The notes under the pieces: generated by a model
Told to the model about the DNA's origin: nothing
Databases searched by the model: none
Seen by the model: only the letters and a program-made list of their open reading frames with translations
Shown: positions 44,224 through 54,351 of the stretch, piece by piece
Numbering within the stretch: the stretch's first letter is position 1
Layout: every line of letters begins with the position of its first letter
Translations under genes and position numbers: made by a program
Assembly (NCBI RefSeq): GCF_003286085.1
Contig: NW_020825543.1
Location: forward strand, 30,050 to 94,049
Length of the DNA: 64,000 nucleotides
Direction of reading: 5' to 3'
From: Drosophila persimilis
Lineage: Eukaryota; Arthropoda; Insecta; Diptera; Drosophilidae

Positions 44224-45700
44224 TTCTTTATGTCACCTCTATCAAGAATATATATGCAACGATCCACGGGAGAGTTTACAAAATCGAATTCTTTCAATGC
44301 TTGCTCAAATACTTGAAACCAGCATCTAGCTGCTTGTTTGAGCCCATAAATGGCTTTGTTCAGTTTGCATACATGCCCAGCGCCGCATAATACGCCCTGA
44401 GGAGGCCGCATATATATCTCCTCACTTAATGTACCATTGAGGAAAGCTGTTTTAACATCCATCTGATGGACTTTCAAATGATAGTACGAACCTAAAACTG
44501 GCAATTCTAGCAACGGGAGCAAATGTTTCTTCATAGTCTACTTGGTACTTTTGAGTAAATCCTCTTGCAACCAGTCTAGCTTTGTATTTTATTGGGACTC
44601 CTAGTTCATTATATTTAATGGAAAATACCCATCTACTGTCTACAATATTTTTGTTTTCTGGCTTCTTTATAATTGTCCAGGTGTTATTAATTTCATGGGC
44701 ATTTAACTCTGTATTTATTGCCTCCTCCCAATCAGATTTATCATTCCTAAAATTTATTTCATCAAAAGAATTTGGAACTTCATCAAACATTATATGGGCA
44801 TTTAATATAAATTTGTTAAAGCTTTTATCATGTTCTTTATAAGACACCTTCGGCTTAGACTTTAACCTCTCACTTTTTCTACTAATTATATTAGTATCCT
44901 TATTTTCTTCACGACAATTATCTGGCTGATCAGCTTTTTCACAATCCTTACTCTCATTCGGGATATATAATTCCTTACTATCATTCAGGAAATCAGTTTT
45001 TCTTTTCCTACTTTCATTCGGAAAATTCAGCTTTTCGCATTCCTTACTTTCATTCAGGATTTCACATTCCGTACTATCATTCGGGAGATAAAACTGATCA
45101 GATTCCTTACTCTCATTCAGGAATTCTTGTTGACTTCTTTCCTTACTCTCTTTCGGGAAATCTGTTTCAAATTTTACTTCTCTAGAATAAAGCATATTAG
45201 TCTCGTCTACGACAACATCTCTTGCAACAATAACTTTTCCTTTAATGACATCCCACAATTTGAGTCCATTTTGTTCATACCCTATCAAGATAGCTTTGAA
45301 TGATTTTTCATCAAATTTACCTTTTTTAATTTTCTTGTGCACATACACGGTTGAACCGAACACTCTTAAAAATTTTAAATGGGGCTTTCTATTGTGCCAC
45401 AGCTCATATGGGGTCATTTTACAATCACCAAGTGCTTTGCTTGGAATTCTGTTGATTAGATATGTTGCAGTTAGCACAGCTTCACCCCAAAAACTTTTGT
45501 CTAATTTTGCACCATTTACCATAGCACGAGCTTTCTCTGTAATGGTTCTTATCATTCGCTCCGAAACACCATTCAACTGAGGTGTATGTGGCACTGTCAA
45601 ATGATAACTTATTCCTTTATTAACGCAGAACTCACGAATTTCATTCGACAAGTATTCTCTACCGTTGTCAATGTACAAATTGACAATCTTGAAATTAAAA
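44224..45700 (-). pseudogene. Copia integrase-RT fragment continuing out of array unit 3
   Basis: On the minus strand it starts at a HINE joint in integrase ([24 protein letters not shown]). It runs through NGVSERM, the NESKE-repeat linker and RT N-terminus ([31 protein letters not shown]), then shifts frame near 44475 before [14 protein letters not shown], as in the copy at 10320. It ends at the HINE joint at 44223. No ATG begins the integrase part. One difference is Ile for Met in NEIREF. Confidence 0.93.
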
Positions 45701-46838
45701 CGAGGGGGAACGTTGTGAGTTGCTGCGGACACCGCAACTCTACAGTTATACCCGATACTAAGTCAGTATGGCTCTCCTCCGGCAGACGCCGCTAATATTA
45801 AACGACACGACAAAGAGTGCGTGCGAGAGAGACAGAAAATCAGTCTGAGCGTGACGTCGGGCGCTGCGTAGCCACTAAAAATTGATTTCTTGCTTTTGGC
45901 TACAAAAATGATCCGATCTGATCCAGATTCAGCAATCTGATAGATATGGTCATTATCTATGATTCTGCGTTTTTAGTTTTCTCGAATCTGCAATATTGTG
46001 GATGCAACAGATTTTCGTCCTTTGTGTGGGCGGAAGCGGGTGGGGCGAAATTTTGAGATATACGTTTTATAGTGAGATCTAACAGAAGTGCGAATACCAA
46101 ATTTGGTTACTCTAGCTTTAATAGTCTCTGAGATTTGTGAATATCCCCAGATTTGCATTCTTTGCGGGGGCGGAAGGGGGTGTGGCGAAATTTTGAAACA
46201 AACTCGTCTCGGTCCGATATATTAGGAGTGTGTATACCAAATTTGGTTGCTCTAGCTTTTATAGTCTCTGAGATCTAGGCGCTAATGTTTTACTCTAAGC
46301 AAAGCCGCCTATGCTACGTGTGTGTTAGAGAGAGACAGGGCGAGAAAAAATGAAATTGTTTTCTTGATGCTGACTATAATAATAATACGATCCAATTCAG
46401 ATTCTGCAGTCTAAAAGATATGGTCATTCTCTACGATTCTGCGTTTTTGGTTTTCTTGTATCTTTAAAATTGTGGATGCCACAGATTTTCGCCCTTTGTG
46501 GGGGCGGAAGTGGGCGGGGCAAAGTTTTGAAATATTTTTGTAGCAGTGACATATAACATAAGTCTGGATCCAAAACATCGTTGCTCTGGCTCTTATAGTC
46601 TTTGAGCATTAGGAGCTGAAGGGGACGGACAGACGGACGGACGGACAGACGGACAGACGGACGGACGCACAGACGGACAGACGGACAGACAGACATGGCT
46701 CAATCGACTCGGCTATTGATGCTGATCAAGAATATATATACTTTATGGGGTCGGAAACGATTCCTTCTGGACGTTACACACATCCACTTTTACCACAAAT
46801 CTAATATACCCCAATACTCATTTTGAGTATCGGGTATA
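45701..46838 (-). mobile_element. HINE copy, complete, inverted
   Basis: Reads CGAGGGGGAACG at 45701 to GGGTATA at 46838, with the minisatellite near 46625-46695 as GGACAGAC repeats. Subfamily with TAGCATAGGCGG. It sits between adjacent Copia integrase segments (CAT^TTTAAT), so 46839-47308 and 44224-45700 are colinear Copia split by this HINE. Confidence 0.92.
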
Positions 46839-47308
46839 ATGAGCCTCGCTCTTTGCTACAAAATCTTTAAATACATTGAATACATCTGATTTATATTTTA
46901 ACAAATAGGTTACACAATAATGTGTAAATTGATCTACGAAGATCACAAAATAATTTTTATCGTCTAGTGTAACTGGTTTAATGGGGCCACATACATCTGA
47001 ATGTATTACAAACAAGGGTCGTTTTATATAACTTTTATCTTTAGATTGCTTAAATGGCAACCTAGCCTGTTTCCCATTTAAACATGACTCACAAACTTCA
47101 TCTGATATTTTTAAATTAACAAGAAGATTACTGTCATTAAATAAATTATTATTCTTTATTTCAAGCAATTTTGCATTGCTTATATGCCCCAACCTCTCAT
47201 GCCATAATCGATAATTATTTTTGTTCCTAGCATCTACACTGTATGCTTGGAATTGGACTACAGGTATATCCAACATACCTGTATGTTTAACAACAATTAC
47301 TCCATTTT
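46839..47308 (-). pseudogene. Copia pre-integrase and integrase N-terminal fragment
   Basis: Bounded by HINEs on both sides. It encodes the segment missing between the Gag-protease fragments and the integrase fragments: the His-Cys zinc site (LWHERLGHIS... CESCLNGKQ) and the first catalytic Asp (HSDVCGPIKPVTLDDKNYFVIFVD), ending FVAKSEAH at the HINE joint. It is the only copy of this part of Copia in the window. Confidence 0.93.
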
Positions 47309-48406
47309 TATACCCGATACTCAAAATGAGTATTGGGGTATATTAGATTTGTGGTAAAAGTGGATGTGTGTAACGTCCAGAAGGAATCGTTTCCGACCCC
47401 ATAAAGTATATATATTCTTGATCAGCATCAATAGCCGAGTCGATTGAGCCATGTCTGTCTGTCCGTCCGTCCGTCTGTCCGTCCCCTTCAGCGCCTAATG
47501 CTCAAAGACTATAAGAGCTAGAGCAACGATGTTTTGGATCCAGACTTCTGTGATATGTCACTGCTCCAAAAATATTTCAAAACTTTGCCCCGCCCACTTC
47601 CGCTCCCACAAAGGGCGAAAATCTGTGGCATCCACAATTTTAAAGATACGAGAAAACCAAAAACGCAGAATCGTAGAGAATGACGATATCTTTTAGACTG
47701 CGGAATCTGAATTGGATCGTATTATTATTATAGCCAGCATCAAGAAAACAATTTCATTTTTTCTCGCCCTGTCTCTCTCTAACACACAAGTAGCATAGGC
47801 GGCTTTGCTTAGAGTAAAACATTAGCGCCTAGATCTCAGAGACTATAAAAGCTAGAGCAACCAAATTTGGTATCCACACTCCTAATATATCGGACCGAGA
47901 CGAGTTTGTTTCAAAATTTCGCCACACCCCCTTCCGCCCCCGCAAAGAATGCAGATCTGGGGATATTCATAAATCTCAGAGACTATTAAGGCTAGAGTAA
48001 CCAAATTTGGTATCCGCACTCCTGTTAGATCTCACTATAAAACGTATATCTCAAAACTTCGCCCCACCCCCTTCCGCCCACACAAAGGACGAAAATCTGT
48101 TGCATCCACAATATTGCAGATTCGAGAAAACTAAAAACGCAGAATCATAGATAATGACCATATCTATCAGATTGCTTAATCTGGATCAGATCGGATCATT
48201 TTTGTAGCCAAAAGCAAGAAATCAATTTTTAGTGGCTACGCAGCGCCCGACGTCACGCTCAGACTGATTTTCTGTCTCTCTCGCACGCACTCTTTGTCGT
48301 GTCGTTTAATATTAGCGGCGTCTGCCGGAGGAGAGCCATACTGACTTAGTATCGGGTATAACTGTAGAGTTGCGGTGTCCGCAGCAACTCACAACGTTCC
48401 CCCTCG
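47309..48406 (+). mobile_element. HINE copy, complete
   Basis: 1,098 bp, TATACCCGATACTC to CCCCCTCG, subfamily with TAGCATAGGCGG. Its left boundary is in the ISKNG region after protease and its right boundary is before FNFKIVN in integrase. The two flanks are in opposite orientations, so it marks an inversion joint. Confidence 0.92.
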
Positions 48407-49402
48407 TTTTAATTTCAAGATTGTCAATTTGTACATTGACAACGGTAGAGAATACTTGTCGAATGAAATGCGTGAGTTCTGCGTTAATAAAGGAATAAGT
48501 TATCATTTGACAGTGCCACATACACCTCAGTTGAATGGTGTTTCGGAGCGAATGATAAGAACCATTACAGAGAAAGCTCGTGCTATGGTAAATGGTGCAA
48601 AATTAGACAAAAGTTTTTGGGGTGAAGCTGTGCTAACTGCAACATATCTAATCAACAGAATTCCAAGCAAAGCACTTGGTGATTGTAAAATGACCTTATA
48701 TGAGCTGTGGCACAATAGAAAGCCCAATTTAAAATTTTTAAGAGTGTTCGGTTCAACCGTGTATGTGCACAACAAAATTAAAAAAGGTAAATTTGATGAA
48801 AAATCATTCAAAGCTATCTTGATAGGGTATGAACAAAATGGACTCAAATTGTGGGATGTCATTAAAGGAAAAGTTATTGTTGCAAGAGATGTTGTCGTAG
48901 ACGAGACTAATATGCTTTATTCTAGAGAAGTAAAATTTGAAACAGATTTCCCGAAAGAGAGTAAGGAAAGAAGTCAACAAGAATTCCTGAATGAGAGTAA
49001 GGAATCTGATCAGTTTTATCTCCCGAATGATAGTACGGAATGTGAAATCCTGAATGAAAGTAAGGAATGCGAAAAGCTGAATTTTCCGAATGAAAGTAGG
49101 AAAAGAAAAACTGATTTCCTGAATGATAGTAAGGAATTATATATCCCGAATGAGAGTAAGGATTGTGAAAAAGCTGATCAGCCAGATAATTGTCGTGAAG
49201 AAAATAAGGATACTAATATAATTAGTAGAAAAAGTGAGAGGTTAAAGTCTAAGCCGAAGGTGTCTTATAAAGAACATGATAAAAGCTTTAACAAATTTAT
49301 ATTAAATGCCCATATAATGTTTGATGAAGTTCCAAATTCTTTTGATGAAATAAATTTTAGGAATGATAAATCTGATTGGGAGGAGGCAATAAATACAGAG
49401 TT
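48407..49402 (+). pseudogene. Copia integrase fragment left of the copia-superfamily insertion
   Basis: Open from [13 protein letters not shown] through the NESKE-repeat linker to WEEAINTE, where the 4.9-kb element at 49403 interrupts it. The last bases GAGTT (49398-49402) are the target duplication. Downstream codons of the open frame (to 49652) are translated LTR and not part of Copia. Confidence 0.93.
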
Positions 49403-49606
49403 TGTTAAAGTTATTTTATTTGTAAGACAGCAGAATATCAGTATACAGAATTATATGTGCTTCCGAGTAACATACGCAAGAGAGAGACACCGAAAAGGGA
49501 ACATCGATATACAGAACATCGATATGAGAACATCGATATGCAGCAGGGCACATGCGCAGTGTTGTTACAGATCAATATCTAATTATCGTGGCGGTCACTT
49601 TGAACA
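49403..49606 (-). repeat. 3' LTR of the copia-superfamily element (204 bp)
   Basis: TGTTAAAGTT...CTTTGAACA on the plus strand. It contains three ACATCGATAT-type repeats. The polypurine tract on the element strand abuts it at 49607-49615. Confidence 0.93.
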
Positions 49607-49678
49607 CTCCTCCTCAACACAACGCATGTTTACAAACTTTAAATATACTTAACTAATATTCAATAACATGTCAAGCAC

Positions 49679-52474
49679 TTATAAACGATCTTTTAAACCA
49701 AATGCGAATACAAATTTATGGTGCTTAACCTTGGCTAAGTTCTTTGTGAGGACATCTGCTATCATCTCATCGGTTGGCAGATATGCAATGTTGACTTCAC
49801 CTCTCTTGAGAACCTCTCGAATATGATGTATCTTGACGTCGATGTGCTTTGTACGTGCATGAAACATGGGGTTTCTAGCAAGCTGCTGTGCTCCAATGTT
49901 GTCGCCGTACATCTGAATAGCTGACTCCTTGGATATCAGCTTTAAGTCAATCAGTAGGCTGCGAAAGTATATCGCCTCTTTTGCTGCAGATGATAAGGCT
50001 ATGTACTCTGCCTCCGTGGAACTGAGGGCAACCGTCGATTGCTTTCTTGACTGCCAAGAAACCGCTCCTCCTGCCAACATGCATACATAGCCAGTGAATG
50101 ACTTTCGGTTCGTCATATCACTTGCCCAATCTGCATCAACAAAACACTCAATTGCCTTTCCTTGCTTTGTGTAGCATATCTCCCAGTCGATAGTTTTTGC
50201 CAAATATCGAAGGATGTGCTTGGCTGCCGCTTCATGCTCGGAATGAGGATCCTTGTTACGTTGTGCTAATTTGTTCACCGAATGCGCAATGTCTGGACGA
50301 GTCATAACAGCAAGATAAGATAACTCTCCAATTAGCTTTTGGAACGATGTGATGTCGACCCTGCGGCAATCCTCTTTGTTGCATGCCACCTGGTAACCAG
50401 CTTCAAGAGGCGTGGACGTCTGTCGACAATCTTTCAAATTGTACTGTTCGAGCAACTCTCTAATATATTTCCGTTGGCTGATTGAAATCGCACCCGTACT
50501 GCCTTCACGTTTCACCTCAATACCTAAAAAGTATTGCATAGGCCCGATGTCAACCACATCAAATTCTGCTGCGATCTTTATCTTGATATCAGATATATCA
50601 TCTAGGTCCTTACACGCCAAAATAATGTCATCTACGTAGACAGCTATTAGACACATATTTTTACCTGGCTTACGATACAGACAGGGTTCGTTGACAGTTG
50701 GTATAAAACCAATGCGTCTCAGCGTTGCATCCAACGTAGAGTTCCACACTCTTCCTGATTGTTTTAGGCCATATATACTTTTGTGAAGCCTCAAAACGTG
50801 ATTTGGGTGAACTTCGCTGATGAAGCCCTCAGGTTGTCTCATAAAAACCTCATCTTCCAATTCGCCGTTGAGATACGCCGTGACAACATCCATTTGATGT
50901 AGGTGGAGACCATGTTCGACTGCAAGTGCAATTATCAACCTGATAGTTGCGTGGCGTACAACTGGTGCAAATGTTTCCTTGTAGTCGATCCCGTAGCGTT
51001 GGCTACAACCTTTCGCCACCAGACGTGATTTGAGCCTGTTCACGCTTCCATCCGGATTGGACTTAACTGCGTAAACCCATCTGCATCCAATGGACTTTTT
51101 CCCGCTAGGAAATTTAGTAAGCGACCACGTGCCGTTCTTCACGAGAGATTCGTACTCGTCCTTCATTGATGCTTTCCATATCTCGCCTTCAGTAGACCGT
51201 TCAGCTTGTGCGTAGTTTTGTGGAACTTGTACGTCTGCTGCCAGTATCGCATTGAGCATATGATACTGCTTCCTTGGTCGTCCTGGTTTGCCCGTCCGTA
51301 CTATGGTTGGGCGTCCTGGTTCTCTTATTGGTTCTGGAATTACAAGAATGTCATTACTAGACCTAATCTCCTCCTGATTTTCTGGCTCATTTTCTGGATC
51401 TTTAAATTGCTCGCTATCCATTTCGGGTTCAGCGTTCTGGTTTTGTTGAACCTCAATTGATGCTATGTCATTGGAACATGATGCATCTAGTTTGCCCCCT
51501 TCAGGTTCTACAAAAATGACATCCCTACTCTCTACGAGTTTCCTGGTTTCTTTACTGACCAAACGGTATGCTTTGGCCGTATCCGAGTAGCCCACCATTA
51601 TATACTCTAAGCCTTTCTGTGCGAACTTTGATTTCTTTGTTTTATCTAGAGCTATCGCTACTGAGCCAAAAACTCTTAAATGCGATACCACTGGCTTTCG
51701 ACCTGTCCATATTTCAAAAGGTGTCACCCCGCTCAAGCAGCTGCTTGCCACTCTATTTCGCAAATACGTGGCAGTTCGAATCGCTTCTGCCCAATAGCAT
51801 TCACTCAACCCAGCATGCAGCAGCATACTTCTTGCCATTTCTACCAATGTTCTGTTGGCCCTTTCTGCAACTCCGTTTTGTTGAGGTGTATATGGCACTG
51901 TTAAGTTTCGCTTTATTCCATTTTGGTTTAGGTAATTGTCAAAAACGCTTGATATGTATTCTCGGCCATTGTCGCTTTGTAAAACCTTGACTTTTCTCCC
52001 AGTTTGGCACTCAACTTGACTCTTAAATTCTTTAAAAGCCTCGAAAACCTGATCTTTGGTTTTTAGGAAACTTACTGATACATATCTTGAACAATCATCA
52101 ATAAATGTGGCGAAATATCGATTGCCTCCCATTGACTGCTTTTGCATTGGACCGCATACATCAGTATGTATTAAGTCTAGAACGCCCTTTGACCTGTTTG
52201 TGCTCGATTGAAATGGTTGCACGCAAATTTTACTTTTTGCGCATGTTGCACACACTTGTTTTGGCTTGTATATGCCCTTGAGACCTATTACCATCTCCTT
52301 GTTAACCATTTCCTTTAATGCGTCAAAATGTACATGTCCGAACCTATTGTGCCATTTGAATGCATCTGCCTCAACATTTACAATGTTCATACACTTTTCC
52401 TGATTGTCCTGAACCATAAACAATCCATTTTCCAGATGTGCCTTTATAACTATTTTTCCGTTTTCAAAAATCAT
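49679..52474 (-). CDS. Pol of the copia-superfamily element: integrase, RT, RNase H
   Basis: 931 codons from ATG 52472-52474. Pre-integrase His42/His47 and Cys75/Cys78. Integrase Asp105, Asp168 and Glu204 (TPQQNGVAE). RT with RLVAKGCSQRYGIDYKETFAPV and QMDVVTAYLNG, and the catalytic YVDD at 613-616. RNase H with DADWA (Asp780), STEAEY (Glu821) and YGDN (Asp858). The integrase-RT-RNase H order defines Ty1/copia. Catalytic residues are intact. The start overlaps the gag stop by four bases (ATGA), and the two frames are offset. Because the pol frame is closed a few codons upstream, pol needs frameshifting, stop-restart, or the separation is a one-base change in the A run at 52482-52485. Confidence 0.94.
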   Translation of the reverse strand: MIFENGKIVIKAHLENGLFMVQDNQEKCMNIVNVEADAFKWHNRFGHVHFDALKEMVNKEMVIGLKGIYKPKQVCATCAKSKICVQPFQSSTNRSKGVLDLIHTDVCGPMQKQSMGGNRYFATFIDDCSRYVSVSFLKTKDQVFEAFKEFKSQVECQTGRKVKVLQSDNGREYISSVFDNYLNQNGIKRNLTVPYTPQQNGVAERANRTLVEMARSMLLHAGLSECYWAEAIRTATYLRNRVASSCLSGVTPFEIWTGRKPVVSHLRVFGSVAIALDKTKKSKFAQKGLEYIMVGYSDTAKAYRLVSKETRKLVESRDVIFVEPEGGKLDASCSNDIASIEVQQNQNAEPEMDSEQFKDPENEPENQEEIRSSNDILVIPEPIREPGRPTIVRTGKPGRPRKQYHMLNAILAADVQVPQNYAQAERSTEGEIWKASMKDEYESLVKNGTWSLTKFPSGKKSIGCRWVYAVKSNPDGSVNRLKSRLVAKGCSQRYGIDYKETFAPVVRHATIRLIIALAVEHGLHLHQMDVVTAYLNGELEDEVFMRQPEGFISEVHPNHVLRLHKSIYGLKQSGRVWNSTLDATLRRIGFIPTVNEPCLYRKPGKNMCLIAVYVDDIILACKDLDDISDIKIKIAAEFDVVDIGPMQYFLGIEVKREGSTGAISISQRKYIRELLEQYNLKDCRQTSTPLEAGYQVACNKEDCRRVDITSFQKLIGELSYLAVMTRPDIAHSVNKLAQRNKDPHSEHEAAAKHILRYLAKTIDWEICYTKQGKAIECFVDADWASDMTNRKSFTGYVCMLAGGAVSWQSRKQSTVALSSTEAEYIALSSAAKEAIYFRSLLIDLKLISKESAIQMYGDNIGAQQLARNPMFHARTKHIDVKIHHIREVLKRGEVNIAYLPTDEMIADVLTKNLAKVKHHKFVFAFGLKDRL

Positions 52475-53607
52475 CGCTTGATTTTCTCAAACACAACTTT
52501 TTTTCCATGTTTTAATAGTTTTGTGACCGATATAAAATTGTACTGCAAATCTGGTACCAAGATAACATTTTCCATCGTAACGGATCTATCACCGAACTTT
52601 ACTTGAACAGTTCCATGCCCTTCAGCAATAAGTGATTTACCGCCGGCTAAAAATAGTTTTTGATTATCTTCCGTGAACGACACAAAGCGTTCCTTGTCAC
52701 AACATAGATGCGCCGTTGCGCCACTGTCTATGCACCATGCATTTAACATCTGGTCATTCGGCTTAGCTAAACTTAGGATTGGTACATATTTTTCTGGTTC
52801 CACTTTGTCATATTCGGTTACGTAAAGCATTGTACCCAATCTTTCCCCGCTTTTACTGTTTGCGCCCTTGTTGTTTGCTTCTTCCTGCTTGCTTTTAGCA
52901 CGGCATTCCGATTTAAAATGGCCTTCCTTTCCGCACTTAAAACACTTTTTGCCCTTCTTAAAGTTTTTCTTAAAATTGTTGTTGTCATAACTGACGTGTA
53001 GTTCCGCGCTACTTGTAATTTCCTTGCTAATGCTATCTTCCTGCCTATTCGCTTCTTCAGAAATTTTTATTTTTAGCATGCTCAAGCTCGGCAAATCATC
53101 TCGCGTCTCAATCGCAACAACAAAACTTTCATACGATTTAGGCAAACCATTTAGCAACACAACTGATAAGATCTTTTCATCAACCTTTATGTTGACCTCT
53201 GCTAAAGCCTCGTGTACCACCTGGAATTTCCGCAAATATTCCTGTGCACTTATACCATCCGACATTTTTAACGTCAACAATTGTTTAATTAAAAACACTA
53301 CCCTTGCTGGTCCGCTTGGCCTGTGAATTTTATTTAGCTTTTGCCATGCCTGTGAAGACGATACACAATTTTTAATATTGTTTAGTTGGGTCGATTTAAC
53401 ACAAAGTAAAATTGACGCCAACGCCTTTTGATCCTTTAGTTCAAAAGCTGCACGTTGCTCACTTGTTGCACTTTCACTAAGCTCAATTTTACCACTGACG
53501 ATTGGCCACAAATCATTTTGTATGAGAACACTTCTCATCAAAACTTCCCATGTGCTATAATTGTTTTCGTCCAGTTTCTCAATATTGAAATTCATATTTC
53601 CACTCAT
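52471..53607 (-). CDS. Gag-protease of the copia-superfamily element
   Basis: 378 codons from ATG 53605-53607 (MSGNMNFNIEKLDENNYSTW, typical of copia-type Gag N-termini). The Gag (UBN2-like) region spans about 60-200. The zinc knuckle CFKCGKEGHFKSEC is at 222-235. Protease CIDSGATAHL has Asp294. It ends TGA at 52471-52473 within the start region of pol. In many copia-type elements gag and pol are one frame; here protease lies on the gag side. Confidence 0.94.
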   Translation of the reverse strand: MSGNMNFNIEKLDENNYSTWEVLMRSVLIQNDLWPIVSGKIELSESATSEQRAAFELKDQKALASILLCVKSTQLNNIKNCVSSSQAWQKLNKIHRPSGPARVVFLIKQLLTLKMSDGISAQEYLRKFQVVHEALAEVNIKVDEKILSVVLLNGLPKSYESFVVAIETRDDLPSLSMLKIKISEEANRQEDSISKEITSSAELHVSYDNNNFKKNFKKGKKCFKCGKEGHFKSECRAKSKQEEANNKGANSKSGERLGTMLYVTEYDKVEPEKYVPILSLAKPNDQMLNAWCIDSGATAHLCCDKERFVSFTEDNQKLFLAGGKSLIAEGHGTVQVKFGDRSVTMENVILVPDLQYNFISVTKLLKHGKKVVFEKIKR

Positions 53608-54130
53608 TTTTTATACTTATTGTCCCACAGTGCAAAATTTGTAACTGTCGATCGTCTCATGCACAAAGCAACTACGACGACAATACTGTTGTCCGTGTCT
53701 TTCTTTTGTTTTTTTTCGTTTTCTTTTAAGTATCCCCCCGAGTTGCTATTTACACACACACACTCGCGATTTTCTATGCCTTGGTATACACACTTTTGGG
53801 TATACACACTCGCCGTTTTGTGCGGCTTGGCATACGCACTTTTTGGTATACACACTTGAGTCTCCGTTCGCTTTTGTGTTTCTTGATCCGTTGGGACTGC
53901 TTTATTTTGGACTTTAAACCACGGCAACGGTCCGATTCGCTGCAAAATTCGAATCAAAAAACACAATGCGAATCTCCGTTGAATTTGTTCAACTTGTTCT
54001 TTTGCCTTTCTATGTACACACATAACCCCAATGAGTCTATGCCATTTTTTAGCACTGCTTTTCACTAAGCACCAAACAATGTTTATTGTTTCTCACTGTT
54101 TCTGTTTTATACTGTTTCTGGGTGAATTGG
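53608..54130 (-). other. Leader of the copia-superfamily element
   Basis: Untranslated leader between primer-binding site and gag. A TATACACACTTTTGG-type motif is repeated near 53784-53860. A minus-strand open frame here (to 54065) has no recognised domain and is probably chance. Confidence 0.65.
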
Positions 54131-54147
54131 TGTCTGGGCCCATAACC
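54131..54147 (-). promoter_or_regulatory. Primer-binding site matching an internal segment of initiator tRNA-Met
   Basis: On the minus strand GGTTATGGGCCCAG directly follows the LTR. This is the complement of the anticodon-stem region of initiator tRNA-Met, the half-tRNA primer known for Copia, rather than of a tRNA 3' end. Confidence 0.8.
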
Positions 54148-54351
54148 TGTTAAAGTTATTTTATTTGTAAGACAGCAGAATATCAGTATACAGAATTATA
54201 TGTGCTTCCGAGTAACATACGCAAGAGAGAGACACCGAAAAGGGAACATCGATATACAGAACATCGATATGAGAACATCGATATGCAGCAGGGCACATGC
54301 GCAGTGTTGTTACAGATCAATATCTAATTATCGTGGTGGTCACTTTGAACA
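54148..54351 (-). repeat. 5' LTR of the copia-superfamily element (204 bp)
   Basis: Matches 49403-49606 except for one C/T difference. Followed by target duplication GAGTT at 54352-54356. Confidence 0.93.

Larger units (their letters stand above)
42851..44548. repeat. Three tandem copies of a 566-bp HINE/Copia unit
   Basis: Units 42851-43416, 43417-43982 and 43983-44548 appear identical. Each contains the last 241 bp of a HINE (TATTAGATTG... to CCCCCTCG) and 325 bp of inverted Copia RT ending CTTGGTAC. The joints read GGTAC|TATTAG with almost no homology to the native flanks (ATC|TATTAG and GGTAC|TTTTGAG). The initial duplication therefore used little homology, and the third copy may come from unequal exchange. 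Confidence 0.93.
49403..54351 (-). mobile_element. Complete Ty1/copia-superfamily LTR retrotransposon, distinct from Copia
   Basis: 4,949 bp. LTRs of 204 bp at each end (49403-49606 and 54148-54351) differ at one position (GTGGCGG/GTGGTGG). The target duplication GAGTT lies on both sides in Copia. It has a polypurine tract (GAGGAGGAG), a primer-binding site, a 0.54-kb leader, gag-protease and pol. It is a young insertion. It is unlike the Copia fragments in protein and LTR sequence; D. melanogaster 1731 is a comparable element by layout, but I do not assign the family. Confidence 0.95.

Noticed and set aside
49403..49652. C-terminal extension of Copia integrase into the LTR
   Set aside because: Read-through of the inserted LTR after the GAGTT target site, not a designed fusion.
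53604..54065. 153-codon frame upstream of gag in the copia-superfamily element as an extra gene
   Set aside because: It lies in the leader next to the primer-binding site, contains simple repeats and shows no domain.
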